DNA of 64,000 nt from Pseudomonas sp. (GCF_030698175.1 NZ_JAUYNT010000025.1:1-64000); one strand, 5' to 3'; shown: positions 26,388-34,227, counted from the stretch's first letter. Translations and numbers: made by a program. Notes: generated from the sequence alone by a model not told the origin.

Positions 26388-27308
26388 ATGAGTGAGCGAA
26401 TTCGCATCCTCTTCGTCGATGACGAAGAGCGCATTTTGCGCAGCCTCGCCCTGCAGTTTCGCCGTGAGTACGAGGTGCTCACCGAAAGCGATCCGCACCG
26501 CGCCCTCGAGCGGCTGAAGAGCGAAACCGTGCATGTATTGGTCAGCGATCAGCGGATGCCCGGCATGAGCGGCGCCGAGTTGCTGGCGGCGGCGCAACAA
26601 ATCGCCCCGCAAACGTTGCGAATTTTGCTCACCGGCTATTCGGACCTGGATGCGGCGGTGGCGGCGCTCAACGATGGCGGCATTTTCCGCTATCTGACCA
26701 AGCCCTGGGACGCCCAGGAGATGGCCTTTACCTTGCGCCAAGCCGGCGAGTTGGCGTTGCGTCAAGTACCGGCCACGGCCGCAGTGCTTGAGTCGCCGGT
26801 GCCGGCCGAGACGGCGCTGAAGCTGTTATTGCTCGATGACGATCCGCAAACCCTGGCGGTGGTTGCCGAGTTTTGCGTGGCCGGTGGCCATCGCCTGCTG
26901 CGTGCGGCCAATCTGGCTGAGGCGTTGCAGTTTCTTAATCAAGAGTCGATTGATCTGCTGGTCAGCGACCTGAAACTGGCCGGCGAGAACACCGTCCCCT
27001 TGCTCAAGACCCTGGCGCGGCTGCACCCGCGTTTGCTCAGTTTGGTGGTTACGCCGTTTCAAGATACCCAGGCGCTGCTCAAGCTGATCAACGAGGCGCA
27101 GATCTTCCGTTATCTGCCCAAGCCGATCCGCAAAGGTCTGTTCGACAAAGGCCTGCAGGCGGCGGCAGCGCAAGCCTTGCTGTTGCGCAGTCAGCCGACT
27201 GAGCGGGTGGTGCGCTTGCCGACGGCGCCGCGCGATGAGCGTGAACGGGAGAAAGTTGGCAGCCTGCTGGGCATGCTCGGGCGCTTGCGCGAGCGCTTAA
27301 GCGCCTAA
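26388..27308 (+). CDS. Response regulator with two receiver domains
   Basis: 306 aa. Two REC domains and no recognised output domain. REC1 (about 4-120): VDDEERIL, phospho-acceptor Asp54 in VLVSDQRMPGMSG, LTGYSD and the Lys in YLTKPW, as in RpfG-like receivers. REC2 (about 143-265): LLDDDPQTL, Asp194 in LLVSDLKLAGE, Thr in VVTPF, Lys in YLPKPI, so both look competent. The C-terminal 40 residues are basic. It follows the CBS kinase by 2 bp with AAGGAG before the ATG. It probably passes phosphate or binds another protein. Confidence 0.83.
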   Translation: MSERIRILFVDDEERILRSLALQFRREYEVLTESDPHRALERLKSETVHVLVSDQRMPGMSGAELLAAAQQIAPQTLRILLTGYSDLDAAVAALNDGGIFRYLTKPWDAQEMAFTLRQAGELALRQVPATAAVLESPVPAETALKLLLLDDDPQTLAVVAEFCVAGGHRLLRAANLAEALQFLNQESIDLLVSDLKLAGENTVPLLKTLARLHPRLLSLVVTPFQDTQALLKLINEAQIFRYLPKPIRKGLFDKGLQAAAAQALLLRSQPTERVVRLPTAPRDEREREKVGSLLGMLGRLRERLSA

Positions 27309-27344
27309 TCCAGTCTGGGTGAAAACTACTGCGCTCGGTTATGC

Positions 27345-27361
27345 GGCCTGAATCTCAGGCC
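27345..27361. terminator. Hairpin in the convergent gap after the response regulator
   Basis: Perfect 7-bp stem GGCCTGA-ATC-TCAGGCC in the 52-bp convergent gap between the response regulator and the ArsR gene, ending on the arsR-like stop codon. No strong U-run follows on either strand. Confidence 0.35.
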
Positions 27362-27663
27362 TATTCAGATGCGCTGAAGAACGCCGCCAGGCGGCTGCGC
27401 ATGGCCACATTCAAGCGGCAGCGGATAAATTTACCGTCGCGCTGCACCTCAATCAGACCGGCGTTGACCAGCTCCTTAAGGTGATGGGACACCGTCGGCG
27501 CGCCGATCTCCAGGCGATCAATCAGGTCGCCGAGGCGGCAATGGGCGACGCTGGTTTCTTCTTGCGCCAACAGGTCGAGGTACATCGCCAAACGGTTGGG
27601 CGCGGCCAAGGCTTTAAAGGCCTTGGCCAGTTGCTCGCGTTCGATTGCGCTTGGGTTGCTCAT
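27361..27663 (-). CDS. ArsR-family transcriptional regulator
   Basis: About 100 aa from ATG 27663 (MSNPSAIEREQLAKAFKALAAPNRLAMYLDLL); an in-frame upstream extension reaches 27726. Winged helix with the recognition region LEIGAPTVSHHLKELVNAGLIEVQRDGKFIRCRL (about 54-87). There is no metal-binding CxC motif in the helix, so the signal may not be a metal. The gene faces the Old Yellow Enzyme gene, so control of that gene is likely. Inverted arms lie in the shared gap at 27702-27735. Confidence 0.82.
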   Translation of the reverse strand: MSNPSAIEREQLAKAFKALAAPNRLAMYLDLLAQEETSVAHCRLGDLIDRLEIGAPTVSHHLKELVNAGLIEVQRDGKFIRCRLNVAMRSRLAAFFSASE

Positions 27664-27701
27664 GGGGCTATCCACAGATTGATCGGGTGGATTGTGACAT
27701 A

Positions 27702-27735
27702 TTTCGACAATTCTACAGTTTGACAACTATCGAAT
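27702..27735. promoter_or_regulatory. Candidate ArsR-type operator
   Basis: TTTCGACAATT at 27702-27712 and AACTATCGAAT at 27725-27735 are imperfect inverted arms (8 of 11 match). They lie between the divergent arsR-like gene and the Old Yellow Enzyme gene. By position they could control both. Confidence 0.4.
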
Positions 27736-27834
27736 CGTTTTTTATGGTGACCGCACTTACCGGCCCTGTGCCGCTCGCTTAACCGCGCGCAGTAGCTTAC
27801 ACAGCCGCTGCCTGGCCCACCCTGGAGACATTCT

Positions 27835-29079
27835 ATGAACAGCCCGCAAGCCCTGCTGCAGCAGCCCTTGAGCCTGCCCAATGGCAGCCAGCTGAAGAAC
27901 CGTTTGGCCAAGTCCGCCATGAGTGAGGCGCTGGGTACCACCGACAATCATCCGACCGAGGCGCTGGTGCGGCTGTACGGGCGCTGGGCGGCGGGTGGCA
28001 GCGGTTTGCTGATTACCGGTAACGCCATGATCGACCGCCGTGCCCTCGGTGAACCGAACAACGTGGTGATCGAGGATGAGGCCGACTTGCCCTTGCTGCG
28101 CCGTTGGGCCGAGGCCGGGCAGGCCACGGGTGCGCAGATCTGGGTGCAGCTGAATCACCCCGGCCGGCAGTCGCCCAAGGGCTTGAATGCCGAGAACGTC
28201 GCCCCGTCGGCGGTGCCTTTTAATCAGGCGCTGCAGCCGTTTTTTGCCGCTCCACGGGCGTTGACCGAGGCCGAAATAGTCGAGCTGATTCAGCGCTTCG
28301 CCCGCTCCGCCGCGGTGGTTAAAAGTGCCGGTTTTAGCGGCGTGCAGATTCACGGCGCCCATGGTTATCTGGTCAGCCAGTTTCTCTCACCCTTGACCAA
28401 CCAGCGCGACGATCAGTGGGGCGGCAACGCCGAGAACCGTCGGCGTTTTGTTCTGGAGCTGTTCAAGGCGATTCGCGCCGAGGTAGGCGCCGATTTCCCG
28501 ATTGGGATCAAACTCAACTCGGCGGATTTCCAGCGCGGCGGCTTTACCGAAGAGGAATCCCTGGAGGTGATAGTGGCGCTGCAAGCCGCCGGCATCGATC
28601 TGGTCGAACTGTCTGGTGGTACCTACGAGGCGCCGGCCATGAGCGACAGCGGTAAGCATAAAGCCAGCAGCCTGGCCCGCGAGGCGTACTTTTTGGAGTT
28701 TGCCGAGAAGGTCCGCGCGGCGGTCAAGGTACCGCTGATGGTCACCGGTGGTTTTCGCAGCGTCGGCGGCATGAATGCAGCACTCGAAAGCGGTGCCCTG
28801 GACCTGGTCGGCATCGCCCGTGGCATGGCCATAGAACCGGACTTGCCGCTGCGCCTGTTGGCCGGCCAGGAACCCGAGCATGCGGTGCGACCGATTCGCA
28901 CCGGCATCAAAGCCATCGACCGCATGGCCCTGATGGAAGTGGTGTGGTACTCGCGCCAGCTACGGCGCCTGGCCATAGGCCAAGCACCGAAACCCAATGA
29001 GTCGGGGCTCTGGTCGTTCTGCGCCAACCTCGTACACAACGGCCTGGGCACCTGGAGGACCCGTCGTTTGCGCGCTTAA
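27835..29079 (+). CDS. NADH:flavin oxidoreductase/Old Yellow Enzyme family protein
   Basis: 414 aa FMN TIM-barrel. N-terminal LSLPNGSQLKNRLAKSAMSE (flavin site), GAQIWVQLNHPGRQS, substrate-binding pair HGAHGYLVSQFLSPLTNQR (about 175-193, instead of the His/Asn pair), and C-terminal KVPLMVTGGF followed by LVGIARGM for the FMN phosphate. Family members reduce activated alkenes or act in unsaturated-acid metabolism. The divergent ArsR gene is the probable regulator. The physiological substrate is unknown. An intrinsic terminator lies at 29259-29289. Confidence 0.87.
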   Translation: MNSPQALLQQPLSLPNGSQLKNRLAKSAMSEALGTTDNHPTEALVRLYGRWAAGGSGLLITGNAMIDRRALGEPNNVVIEDEADLPLLRRWAEAGQATGAQIWVQLNHPGRQSPKGLNAENVAPSAVPFNQALQPFFAAPRALTEAEIVELIQRFARSAAVVKSAGFSGVQIHGAHGYLVSQFLSPLTNQRDDQWGGNAENRRRFVLELFKAIRAEVGADFPIGIKLNSADFQRGGFTEEESLEVIVALQAAGIDLVELSGGTYEAPAMSDSGKHKASSLAREAYFLEFAEKVRAAVKVPLMVTGGFRSVGGMNAALESGALDLVGIARGMAIEPDLPLRLLAGQEPEHAVRPIRTGIKAIDRMALMEVVWYSRQLRRLAIGQAPKPNESGLWSFCANLVHNGLGTWRTRRLRA

Positions 29080-29131
29080 GGGCGAGGTGCCCGTTATGCG
29101 TTGATCGCTATTAACCGTTGGCAAACCGCCC

Positions 29132-29215
29132 GTAGGATGTGGTGGAGCGTAGCGATACCCATCACGTTGATTGCTATCGACACTCGATGGGTATCGCAAG
29201 CTCAACCCATCCTAC
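29132..29215. repeat. REPIN of the GTAGGATG...ACCCATCCTAC family
   Basis: GTAGGATG at 29132, inner arms GATACCCATC / GATGGGTATCG, and CTCAACCCATCCTAC ending at 29215. It shares its arms with 14864-14942. Confidence 0.8.
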
Positions 29216-29258
29216 AAAGGGCTACGACGCTGCACACCTAACTGCGACATCGCCAAAC

Positions 29259-29289
29259 AAAAAGCCCGGCTACTTGAGCCGGGCTTTTT
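29259..29289. terminator. Bidirectional intrinsic terminator
   Basis: AAAAA-GCCCGGCT-acttg-AGCCGGGC-TTTTT: an 8-bp GC stem with A and T runs on both sides, between the convergent Old Yellow Enzyme and acyltransferase genes. Confidence 0.88.
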
Positions 29290-29302
29290 GTTCACCGCGT
29301 TT

Positions 29303-30028
29303 TCAGCAGGCGCGCTCGACCTGTGCGTCGAGGCCGTCGATACAGTCCTTCATCTGTTGCCAGCATTGGCTCATCAAGGTCGGCAGATCATCCAGGCTCA
29401 GGCCGCTGGTGGGAATCGCTGGCAGCGAGCGAATCATGATGGTGCCGCCGTGCCAGCGATTGAGCCGCATATGCTTAACGTAGGTGCTGCAGCACACCTG
29501 CACGATGGGCACGCCGGCGGCAATCGCCATCTGAAAAGCACCTTTCTTGAACGGCAGCAGACCCTTGCCAAGGTTGCGGGTGCCCTCGGCAAACACCCAA
29601 ATCGAGGTGTCCTTGTGCTGCAGGGTGTCGGTGGTGGTGAGCATGGCTTGTTTGGCTTGCGTCGCGTTGCCACGGTCGATCAGTACATTGCCGGCCAGCC
29701 AAAACAGTTGGCCGAAGAACGGCACCCATTTAAGGCTTTTCTTGCCCAGGCAAACGGTGCGCTCAGGTACCACGCCGCCGACCACGAACAGGTCATAGTT
29801 GGACTGATGGTTGGCGATGATCACCGCGCCGCGCACATGCTCGCGCAAGCTCTGGGTGTCGGTTTCGACCTTTAAACCCAGAATCCACATCGCCGGGCGC
29901 GAATACATCAGCGCACACAAGCGGCTGTTATCGGGGTTAAACGGGCGACACAGGCCCAGCAAGATGCCGAGTACGCCTGCCACAACAAAGTGCAGAGTCA
30001 GCAGCAGCATGCGCAGAAGAAAAAGCAT
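29303..30028 (-). CDS. 1-acyl-sn-glycerol-3-phosphate acyltransferase (PlsC family)
   Basis: 241 aa inner-membrane acyltransferase that makes phosphatidic acid from lyso-PA. Hydrophobic N-terminus (MLFLLRMLLLTLHFVVAGVLG), catalytic H-x4-D at residues 74-79 (NHQSNYD), and the second motif FAEGTRNLGKGL. Ends near an intrinsic terminator shared with the convergent gene. Pseudomonas carries several PlsC-like proteins, so which lipid pool it serves is unclear. ATG at 30028. Confidence 0.87.
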   Translation of the reverse strand: MLFLLRMLLLTLHFVVAGVLGILLGLCRPFNPDNSRLCALMYSRPAMWILGLKVETDTQSLREHVRGAVIIANHQSNYDLFVVGGVVPERTVCLGKKSLKWVPFFGQLFWLAGNVLIDRGNATQAKQAMLTTTDTLQHKDTSIWVFAEGTRNLGKGLLPFKKGAFQMAIAAGVPIVQVCCSTYVKHMRLNRWHGGTIMIRSLPAIPTSGLSLDDLPTLMSQCWQQMKDCIDGLDAQVERAC

Positions 30029-30237
30029 CGAAAGGTCCGTCGCGGATTAAGGGCTGCGCAGTGTACGGATGTGCACTGCGCAGGGCAATTAAACCGCCAC
30101 GCCGGCCATCTGAAGGAGCGCGGGGTAATGCGCGGCCTACGCGATAGAGGTACGAGCGGAGGTAGGGTGGACTCAGGAGGAGCGAACAGTCCGCCATTGC
30201 GCATTCGGCCTTCAACCCATAACGGATACATAACCCA

Positions 30238-30265
30238 TAAAAAACCCGGCTGCTTAGGCCGGGTT
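30238..30265 (-). terminator. Intrinsic terminator after the crotonase gene
   Basis: On the minus strand a stem AACCCGGCC / GCCGGGTT is followed by TTTTAT. It lies 22 bp after the crotonase stop and before the plsC-like gene. A partial REP-like piece (GTAGGGTGGAC) lies at about 30162. Confidence 0.8.
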
Positions 30266-30286
30266 CTGGGTGTGCACCGCGGTTAA

Positions 30287-30979
30287 TCAGCTCAGTGCGT
30301 GCAGCTTGTCCGACTCGATGGCCGCATCCAGCGTTTCCAGCAAGGTCTTGCGCACTTTCAGCTTGGTGTTCCGGTGCGCGGTCATGTTGACCTTCTTCAT
30401 CTGCTGAGCCACGGCTTGGGCGCTGGCCAGCAGTGCTTCCGGTGCCACCACTTGGTCGAGGAAGCCGGCGTTAAGCGCGCCTGCCGGGTTAAACATCTCA
30501 CCATTGATAACCGAGCGCTGGAAAGCCGAGTTGCTCAGGCGATCACGGGCCAGCTCGATGCCGACGTTGTGCATGGTCATGCCGATCAGCACTTCATTCA
30601 GACCGATGCTGAACGGGCCTTCAACGCCAATCCGATAGTCCGCCGAGAGCAGAATAAACGCGCCCTTAGCCACCGCATGGCCGCTGCACGCGACTATGAT
30701 CGGGAACGGGTGGGCCAACATCCGGCGCGCCAGGGTAGAGCCGGCAGCCACCAGGTTAATGGCGTTCTCGGGGCCGGAGGTCATCACCTTCAAGTCATAA
30801 CCGCCGGACAAAATCCCCGGCTGGCCGGTGATAATCACAATCGCCCGATCCTGCACGGCTTGGTCCAGCGCGGCGTTAAAGGCCGCGATAACGTCCGGGG
30901 AAATGGCGTTGACCTTGCCGTTGCTCAGGGTCAGGGTGGCGATGCCATCTTCGAGTTGGTAAGTAATCAGTTCGCTCAT
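30287..30979 (-). CDS. Crotonase/enoyl-CoA hydratase-isomerase family protein
   Basis: 230 aa crotonase fold. Motifs: ITGQPGILSGGYDLKVM (oxyanion hole 1), ACSGHAVAKGAFILLSADYRIGVEG (oxyanion hole 2). It lacks the full pair of catalytic Glu that hydratases carry, as far as I can see, so it may be an isomerase, hydrolase or other crotonase. Own terminator downstream. Start at ATG 30979. Not part of an obvious operon. Confidence 0.82.
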   Translation of the reverse strand: MSELITYQLEDGIATLTLSNGKVNAISPDVIAAFNAALDQAVQDRAIVIITGQPGILSGGYDLKVMTSGPENAINLVAAGSTLARRMLAHPFPIIVACSGHAVAKGAFILLSADYRIGVEGPFSIGLNEVLIGMTMHNVGIELARDRLSNSAFQRSVINGEMFNPAGALNAGFLDQVVAPEALLASAQAVAQQMKKVNMTAHRNTKLKVRKTLLETLDAAIESDKLHALS

Positions 30980-31166
30980 TACAGGGCTCCTTAGCGTGGT
31001 GTGGCGCAGACCTTACCGACCTGTGCCGGCCAGGTAAAGCCTAGCGGCGGATTGGCCGCTCTAACCCGCTGCTCAAACCCCAGCGCCGAGCGCTTTACGC
31101 CTCGCCGGCAGGCCCGCGCACCGCCGGCTTGGCGCCATAACAATATGAATCGCCTGAAAAAACCTT

Positions 31167-31195
31167 TTGCCTTAAAGATCTCCTTCGACTACATT
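31167..31195 (+). promoter_or_regulatory. Sigma-70 promoter of the tRNA-Ser gene
   Basis: TTGCCT at 31167-31172, 17 bp, TACATT at 31190-31195, followed by a G/C-rich discriminator (AGCGCGCC). The tRNA begins 34 bp after the -10 box. Confidence 0.65.
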
Positions 31196-31228
31196 AGCGC
31201 GCCTCGACAGACCAGCTTTGTCGAGTAC

Positions 31229-31318
31229 GGTGAAGTGTCCGAGCGGCTTAAGGAGCACGCCTGGAAAGTGTGTATACGAGAAATCGTATCGAGAGTTCGA
31301 ATCTCTCCTTCACCGCCA
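31229..31318 (+). tRNA. tRNA-Ser (anticodon GGA)
   Basis: GGTGAAG at the 5' end pairs with CTTCACC near the 3' end, followed by G and an encoded CCA. The anticodon loop CTGGAAA gives GGA, decoding UCC/UCU. A long variable arm (GTGTATACGAGAAATCGTATC) of the type-II fold is visible, followed by the T arm GAGAGTTCGAATCTCTC. Any open frame over it is not coding. Confidence 0.96.
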
Positions 31319-31328
31319 TCTTCAGAAA

Positions 31329-31361
31329 AGCCCCTGGAAGTTACGCTTCCAGGGGCTTTTT
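31329..31361 (+). terminator. Intrinsic terminator of tRNA-Ser
   Basis: AGCCCCTGGAAG-ttacg-CTTCCAGGGGCT-TTTT: an 11-12 bp stem and T-run, 11 bp after the tRNA. Confidence 0.92.
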
Positions 31362-31408
31362 GCATTCTGGCTACGGTCGATATCTAAGCAGTGCAGAAAA
31401 ATCAGGCA

Positions 31409-31672
31409 TCAGTCGTAGTGAGACCACAGACGTAGGATTTTCACTACCTGCTCTTCCTGCAGCACCTGATAGACCAGCCGATGCTGAATATTGATGCGCC
31501 GCGAGTAAGCCTCTGCCAGATCACCGATCAGCTTTTCATAAGGTGGCGGGTTTTGCAGCGGGTTGGCCCGCACCACCTCAAGCAAGGCTTTGGCTTTTTC
31601 CTTTAAGCCAGCAGCGGCCAGCTTTTGCGCGTCTTTCTGGGCTTGCTTGGTGTAGGCAAGTTCCCAAGTCAC
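31409..31672 (-). CDS. YoeB/Txe-family mRNA interferase toxin
   Basis: 87 aa from a GTG at 31672 that overlaps the antitoxin stop (GTGA). An AAGGAG inside the antitoxin end serves it. Ribosome-dependent RNase of the RelE fold. Residues match YoeB: Glu46 and Arg65 are at the catalytic positions, with His85 and Tyr86 near the C-terminus (LWSHYD), two places later than in E. coli. Kept inactive by the upstream antitoxin. Identified by sequence and gene order. Confidence 0.9.
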   Translation of the reverse strand: MTWELAYTKQAQKDAQKLAAAGLKEKAKALLEVVRANPLQNPPPYEKLIGDLAEAYSRRINIQHRLVYQVLQEEQVVKILRLWSHYD

Positions 31673-31911
31673 CAGTCCAGCTCCTTGGCGCACTCGTCAA
31701 CCGGCTCAGCCATGCCAGCTTTGATTGATTCGCGCATACCGGGTACGGACAACAGGTACAGAGTTTCCTGAATCGCTTGCCAATCCTCAGCCGAAATGAG
31801 GACGGAGTTAGTGCGCTTGCCAGAAATCAAAATTGGCTGATGCGACTCGGCTGATTGATCCATGAGCCGGTACAGGTTGGTGCGGGCTTCGCTGGCGGTA
31901 AGGGTTTGCAT
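31669..31911 (-). CDS. Phd/YefM-family antitoxin
   Basis: 80 aa: MQTLTASEARTNLYRLMDQS is the Phd/YefM DNA-binding start; the acidic C-terminal tail (PVDECAKELDW) should wrap the toxin. First gene of the pair; the stop overlaps the toxin start by 4 bp. TAGGAGG upstream of the ATG at 31911. A palindromic operator lies 47 bp upstream. Confidence 0.9.
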   Translation of the reverse strand: MQTLTASEARTNLYRLMDQSAESHQPILISGKRTNSVLISAEDWQAIQETLYLLSVPGMRESIKAGMAEPVDECAKELDW

Positions 31912-31958
31912 GGTGGATAAGCCTCCTAAAAAACAGGCGCGGGTGCATAGGTGTAAAA

Positions 31959-31978
31959 TCGTACGCCAAAACGTACGA
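31959..31978. promoter_or_regulatory. Palindromic operator of the toxin-antitoxin pair
   Basis: Perfect inverted repeat TCGTACG-CCAAAA-CGTACGA upstream of the antitoxin gene; the two CGTACG cores resemble the paired core sites (TGTACA) bound by YefM proteins. The rest of the 31979-32184 gap holds no visible gene. Confidence 0.7.
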
Positions 31979-32184
31979 ATTGTTAAGGCGTATCGTTGCT
32001 AAGCGGATTCAGGCGCACATCTGCAGGTGATCTGGCGATAAGTGTGCCGCAGTACATGTGTTGATTGGCCTGCAGGCAGCTTGATGAATGTGGTTGCAAA
32101 TTGCAGAAGTCGGCCGATTGTGGGCCAGGGAAGGAGGTCGCATTGCCGGTAGCCGATGGGTTTCGCTGCTCATAGCACTGTGAT

Positions 32185-32272
32185 GACGAGAAAAGGGGAC
32201 GACGAGAAAAGGGGACGGATTTATTTTTGCTTTCGTCATTCCGGGCTAAATAAATTTGTCCTTTTTCCTTTT
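32185..32272. repeat. Tandem/inverted AAAAGGGGAC element
   Basis: GACGAGAAAAGGGGAC is repeated exactly in tandem (32185-32200, 32201-32216). From 32211 GGACGGATTTATTT faces AAATAAATTTGTCC (13 of 14 match) followed by TTTTTCCTTTT, with a 20-base loop. It lies just beyond the DUF6500 stop. The AAAAGGGGACnGATTTATTT form is a dispersed motif often found beside transposase-type genes in proteobacteria; that link is from memory. Confidence 0.6.
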
Positions 32273-32279
32273 CACTTGG

Positions 32280-32504
32280 CTAACCCCGCTCCATCCCCTC
32301 AACCATGGCTTTAATCTTCACGGCCTTCTCGAAGTGATCCAGTTGGTGGGTTTGTATCCACCACTGGGCGGCTTCCATCAGCAGTTGCGGGTTGTCATTT
32401 TTGTTGGCGAAAAACGCGTAGAAGGACAGGCCGACATTTGGCCCCTTGCTGTGGATTTTGTCGTTGCAGACCCGGATGATTTTTTGCCTTAGGGCTTCTT
32501 GCAT
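32280..32504 (-). CDS. DUF6500 small protein
   Basis: 74 aa: MQEALRQKIIRVCNDKIHSK, GPNVGLSFYAFFANKNDNP and WWIQTHQLDHFEKAVKIK are typical of DUF6500. No signal or membrane segment, and no function is known to me. Weak ribosome site before the ATG at 32504. It is followed at once by a palindromic element. Confidence 0.75.
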   Translation of the reverse strand: MQEALRQKIIRVCNDKIHSKGPNVGLSFYAFFANKNDNPQLLMEAAQWWIQTHQLDHFEKAVKIKAMVEGMERG

Positions 32505-32585
32505 GCTGGCTTCGCTGTCAGTCAGGAGGGCTCAGCTTACTCGCACTGTGGGTGCGAGGGCTGGGCGCGACCCGAAGTAGCGGCG

Positions 32586-33356
32586 TTAGAGGTGAAAGCC
32601 ACCGTCAATCGGGATGATGGCGCCGGTGATGTAGGCGCCGGCGGTGCTGGCCAGGCTGACGGCGAGGGCGCTCATTTCGTCTTCGCGGCCCCAACGTTGC
32701 ATGGGGATGTGGGCGGTGTCTTCGGCGAGGGCGGCGGCATCCTGGGCGATAAATTGGGTCATTTTGCTCGGGAAGCGCCCTGGGGCTATGACGTTGACGT
32801 TGATCTGTTGGCTCACCAGCTCTTTGGCCAGCATCCGCGACAACTGGTGCAGGGCTGCTTTGCTCGGGCCGTAGGCGTAGGCCTGTTCGCTCATGGCGCT
32901 GATGCCGGCCACCGAGCCGATATTGATCACCCGCGCCGGGCTTTGCGACGAGCCGGCTTTGCGTAGCAGCGGCAGCAGTTGCTGGATGCAGCTGAATACC
33001 GAGGTGACGTTGAGCTGCATGACTTTTTCCCAGCCTTTTACCGGGTAGCTCTCCAGTGGCGCGCCCCAGGTGGTGCCGGCGTTGTTGACCAGAATATCCA
33101 GTTGGTCGATTTTGCCCGCCAGCTCAATGGCCAGCGCCCTGGCGCCTTCTTCGGTGGAGAGGTCGGCGGCTATCCACTGACAGTCGCCCAGCGCTGCCAG
33201 TTCGGCGGCCACCTCGGCGCAGCTTTGGGCGTTACGGGCGCAGATAAACACCCGCGCGCCGGCTTCGAGAAAACCACGGGCAATCATCTTGCCGATGCCA
33301 CGGGTGCCGCCGGTAACCAGCGCGGTACGGCCTTGTAGGCTGAAATAAGGGTGCAT
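32586..33356 (-). CDS. rhlG: RhlG-type NADPH-dependent beta-ketoacyl reductase
   Basis: 256 aa SDR: MHPYFSLQGRTALVTGGTRG at the start, NNAGTTWGAPLESYPV, YAYGPSKAALHQLSR catalytic Tyr/Lys, and C-terminal TGAIIPIDGGFHL. These stretches closely match P. aeruginosa RhlG, a reductase proposed to draw 3-hydroxyacyl chains toward rhamnolipid or related lipids. ATG at 33356 with GGGAG upstream. No rhamnolipid genes (rhlA, rhlB) are here. Role in this strain is inferred from similarity only. Confidence 0.85.
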   Translation of the reverse strand: MHPYFSLQGRTALVTGGTRGIGKMIARGFLEAGARVFICARNAQSCAEVAAELAALGDCQWIAADLSTEEGARALAIELAGKIDQLDILVNNAGTTWGAPLESYPVKGWEKVMQLNVTSVFSCIQQLLPLLRKAGSSQSPARVINIGSVAGISAMSEQAYAYGPSKAALHQLSRMLAKELVSQQINVNVIAPGRFPSKMTQFIAQDAAALAEDTAHIPMQRWGREDEMSALAVSLASTAGAYITGAIIPIDGGFHL

Positions 33357-33456
33357 GTGCAACTCCCAGGGAGTGGATGGGCCAAGCCATTACCCTAGCG
33401 AGCTTGGCGCCGCGACTAAAGCCCGGCGCTGGCTTATTGAGCGGCGGAATAGGCGG

Positions 33457-34107
33457 CTATTCAAACGCGTTGGCGATCTCGATCGCCAAACGTTCCGCGG
33501 CATTTCCGGCTTGCTGCAAGGACTGACGAACGCGCTCGTCGGCGAACTCGTCGTATTCCACCGCCAGCGACTGCACCTCGGTGATGCCGATATAACCGAA
33601 AGCCGTGCGCAGGTGTGGCTCAACATGATTCATCTGGGCGATGCGCTGGCCGGGCTCGTATCCGTAATCGCCGCGCGCGCTCAGGGTGACCAGGCGTTTG
33701 CCTTGCAGCAGCGGCCAGTACGGGTCGCCAGAACGGCTACGGTCGAAACCGAAGGTGCGCCCGACCCGCACGATATTGTCGATATAGGCCTTCATCGGCG
33801 CGGGCATACCGAAGTTGTACATGGGCACCCCGGCCACGATGATGTCGGCGCTTTCCAGCTCATCTACCAGCGCATCGCTTTCGCGCAGCACCTCGTGCAT
33901 CGCGGCGCTGCGCCGCTCGGGCTGGGTAAAGGCGGCCGCGATCCAGTCGTGGCTCACGGGGGTGGGCGCTTGTGCGCCGACATCGCGAACTATCACCCGA
34001 TCTCCTGGGCGCTGGGCCAGCCAAGCCTCGACGAAGCGTTTGGACAGCGTGCGGGTATGGGAACGGGTGAGGCGGGCGCTTGCATCGATATGCAGTAGGG
34101 TGGCCAT
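33457..34107 (-). CDS. azoR: FMN-dependent NADH-azoreductase (AzoR type)
   Basis: 216 aa flavodoxin-like quinone/azo reductase. LLHIDASARLTRSHTRTLSKRFVE (FMN phosphate loop), VAGVPMYNFGMPAPMKAYIDNIVRVGRTF and TLSARGDYGYEP. Cytosolic two-electron reductase that protects against quinones. ATG at 34107. It is divergent from a LysR gene, a common arrangement for regulated azoreductases. Confidence 0.9.
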   Translation of the reverse strand: MATLLHIDASARLTRSHTRTLSKRFVEAWLAQRPGDRVIVRDVGAQAPTPVSHDWIAAAFTQPERRSAAMHEVLRESDALVDELESADIIVAGVPMYNFGMPAPMKAYIDNIVRVGRTFGFDRSRSGDPYWPLLQGKRLVTLSARGDYGYEPGQRIAQMNHVEPHLRTAFGYIGITEVQSLAVEYDEFADERVRQSLQQAGNAAERLAIEIANAFE

Positions 34108-34161
34108 GGCGGATATCCTGTTGCTGACTGTGGAAGCACAGGATCGCCTCGGCGCAGCGCC

Positions 34162-34195
34162 TTGACAAAGGTGCAATTCTCAGCGAATAGATGAG
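34162..34195 (+). promoter_or_regulatory. Divergent promoter/LysR site between azoR and the lysR gene
   Basis: A consensus -35 TTGACA (34162-34167), with a weak -10 (GAATAG) 17 bp on toward the lysR gene. An inverted repeat CTCA-N9-TGAG spans 34179-34195 across that -10. Such overlap suits autorepression by a LysR protein. Confidence 0.4.
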
Positions 34196-34227
34196 CTTAA
34201 TTCAGCTATAAAACTCCCGGATGACCC

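Noticed and set aside
31001..31387. 128-aa open frame across the tRNA
   Set aside because: It runs through tRNA-Ser and its terminator.
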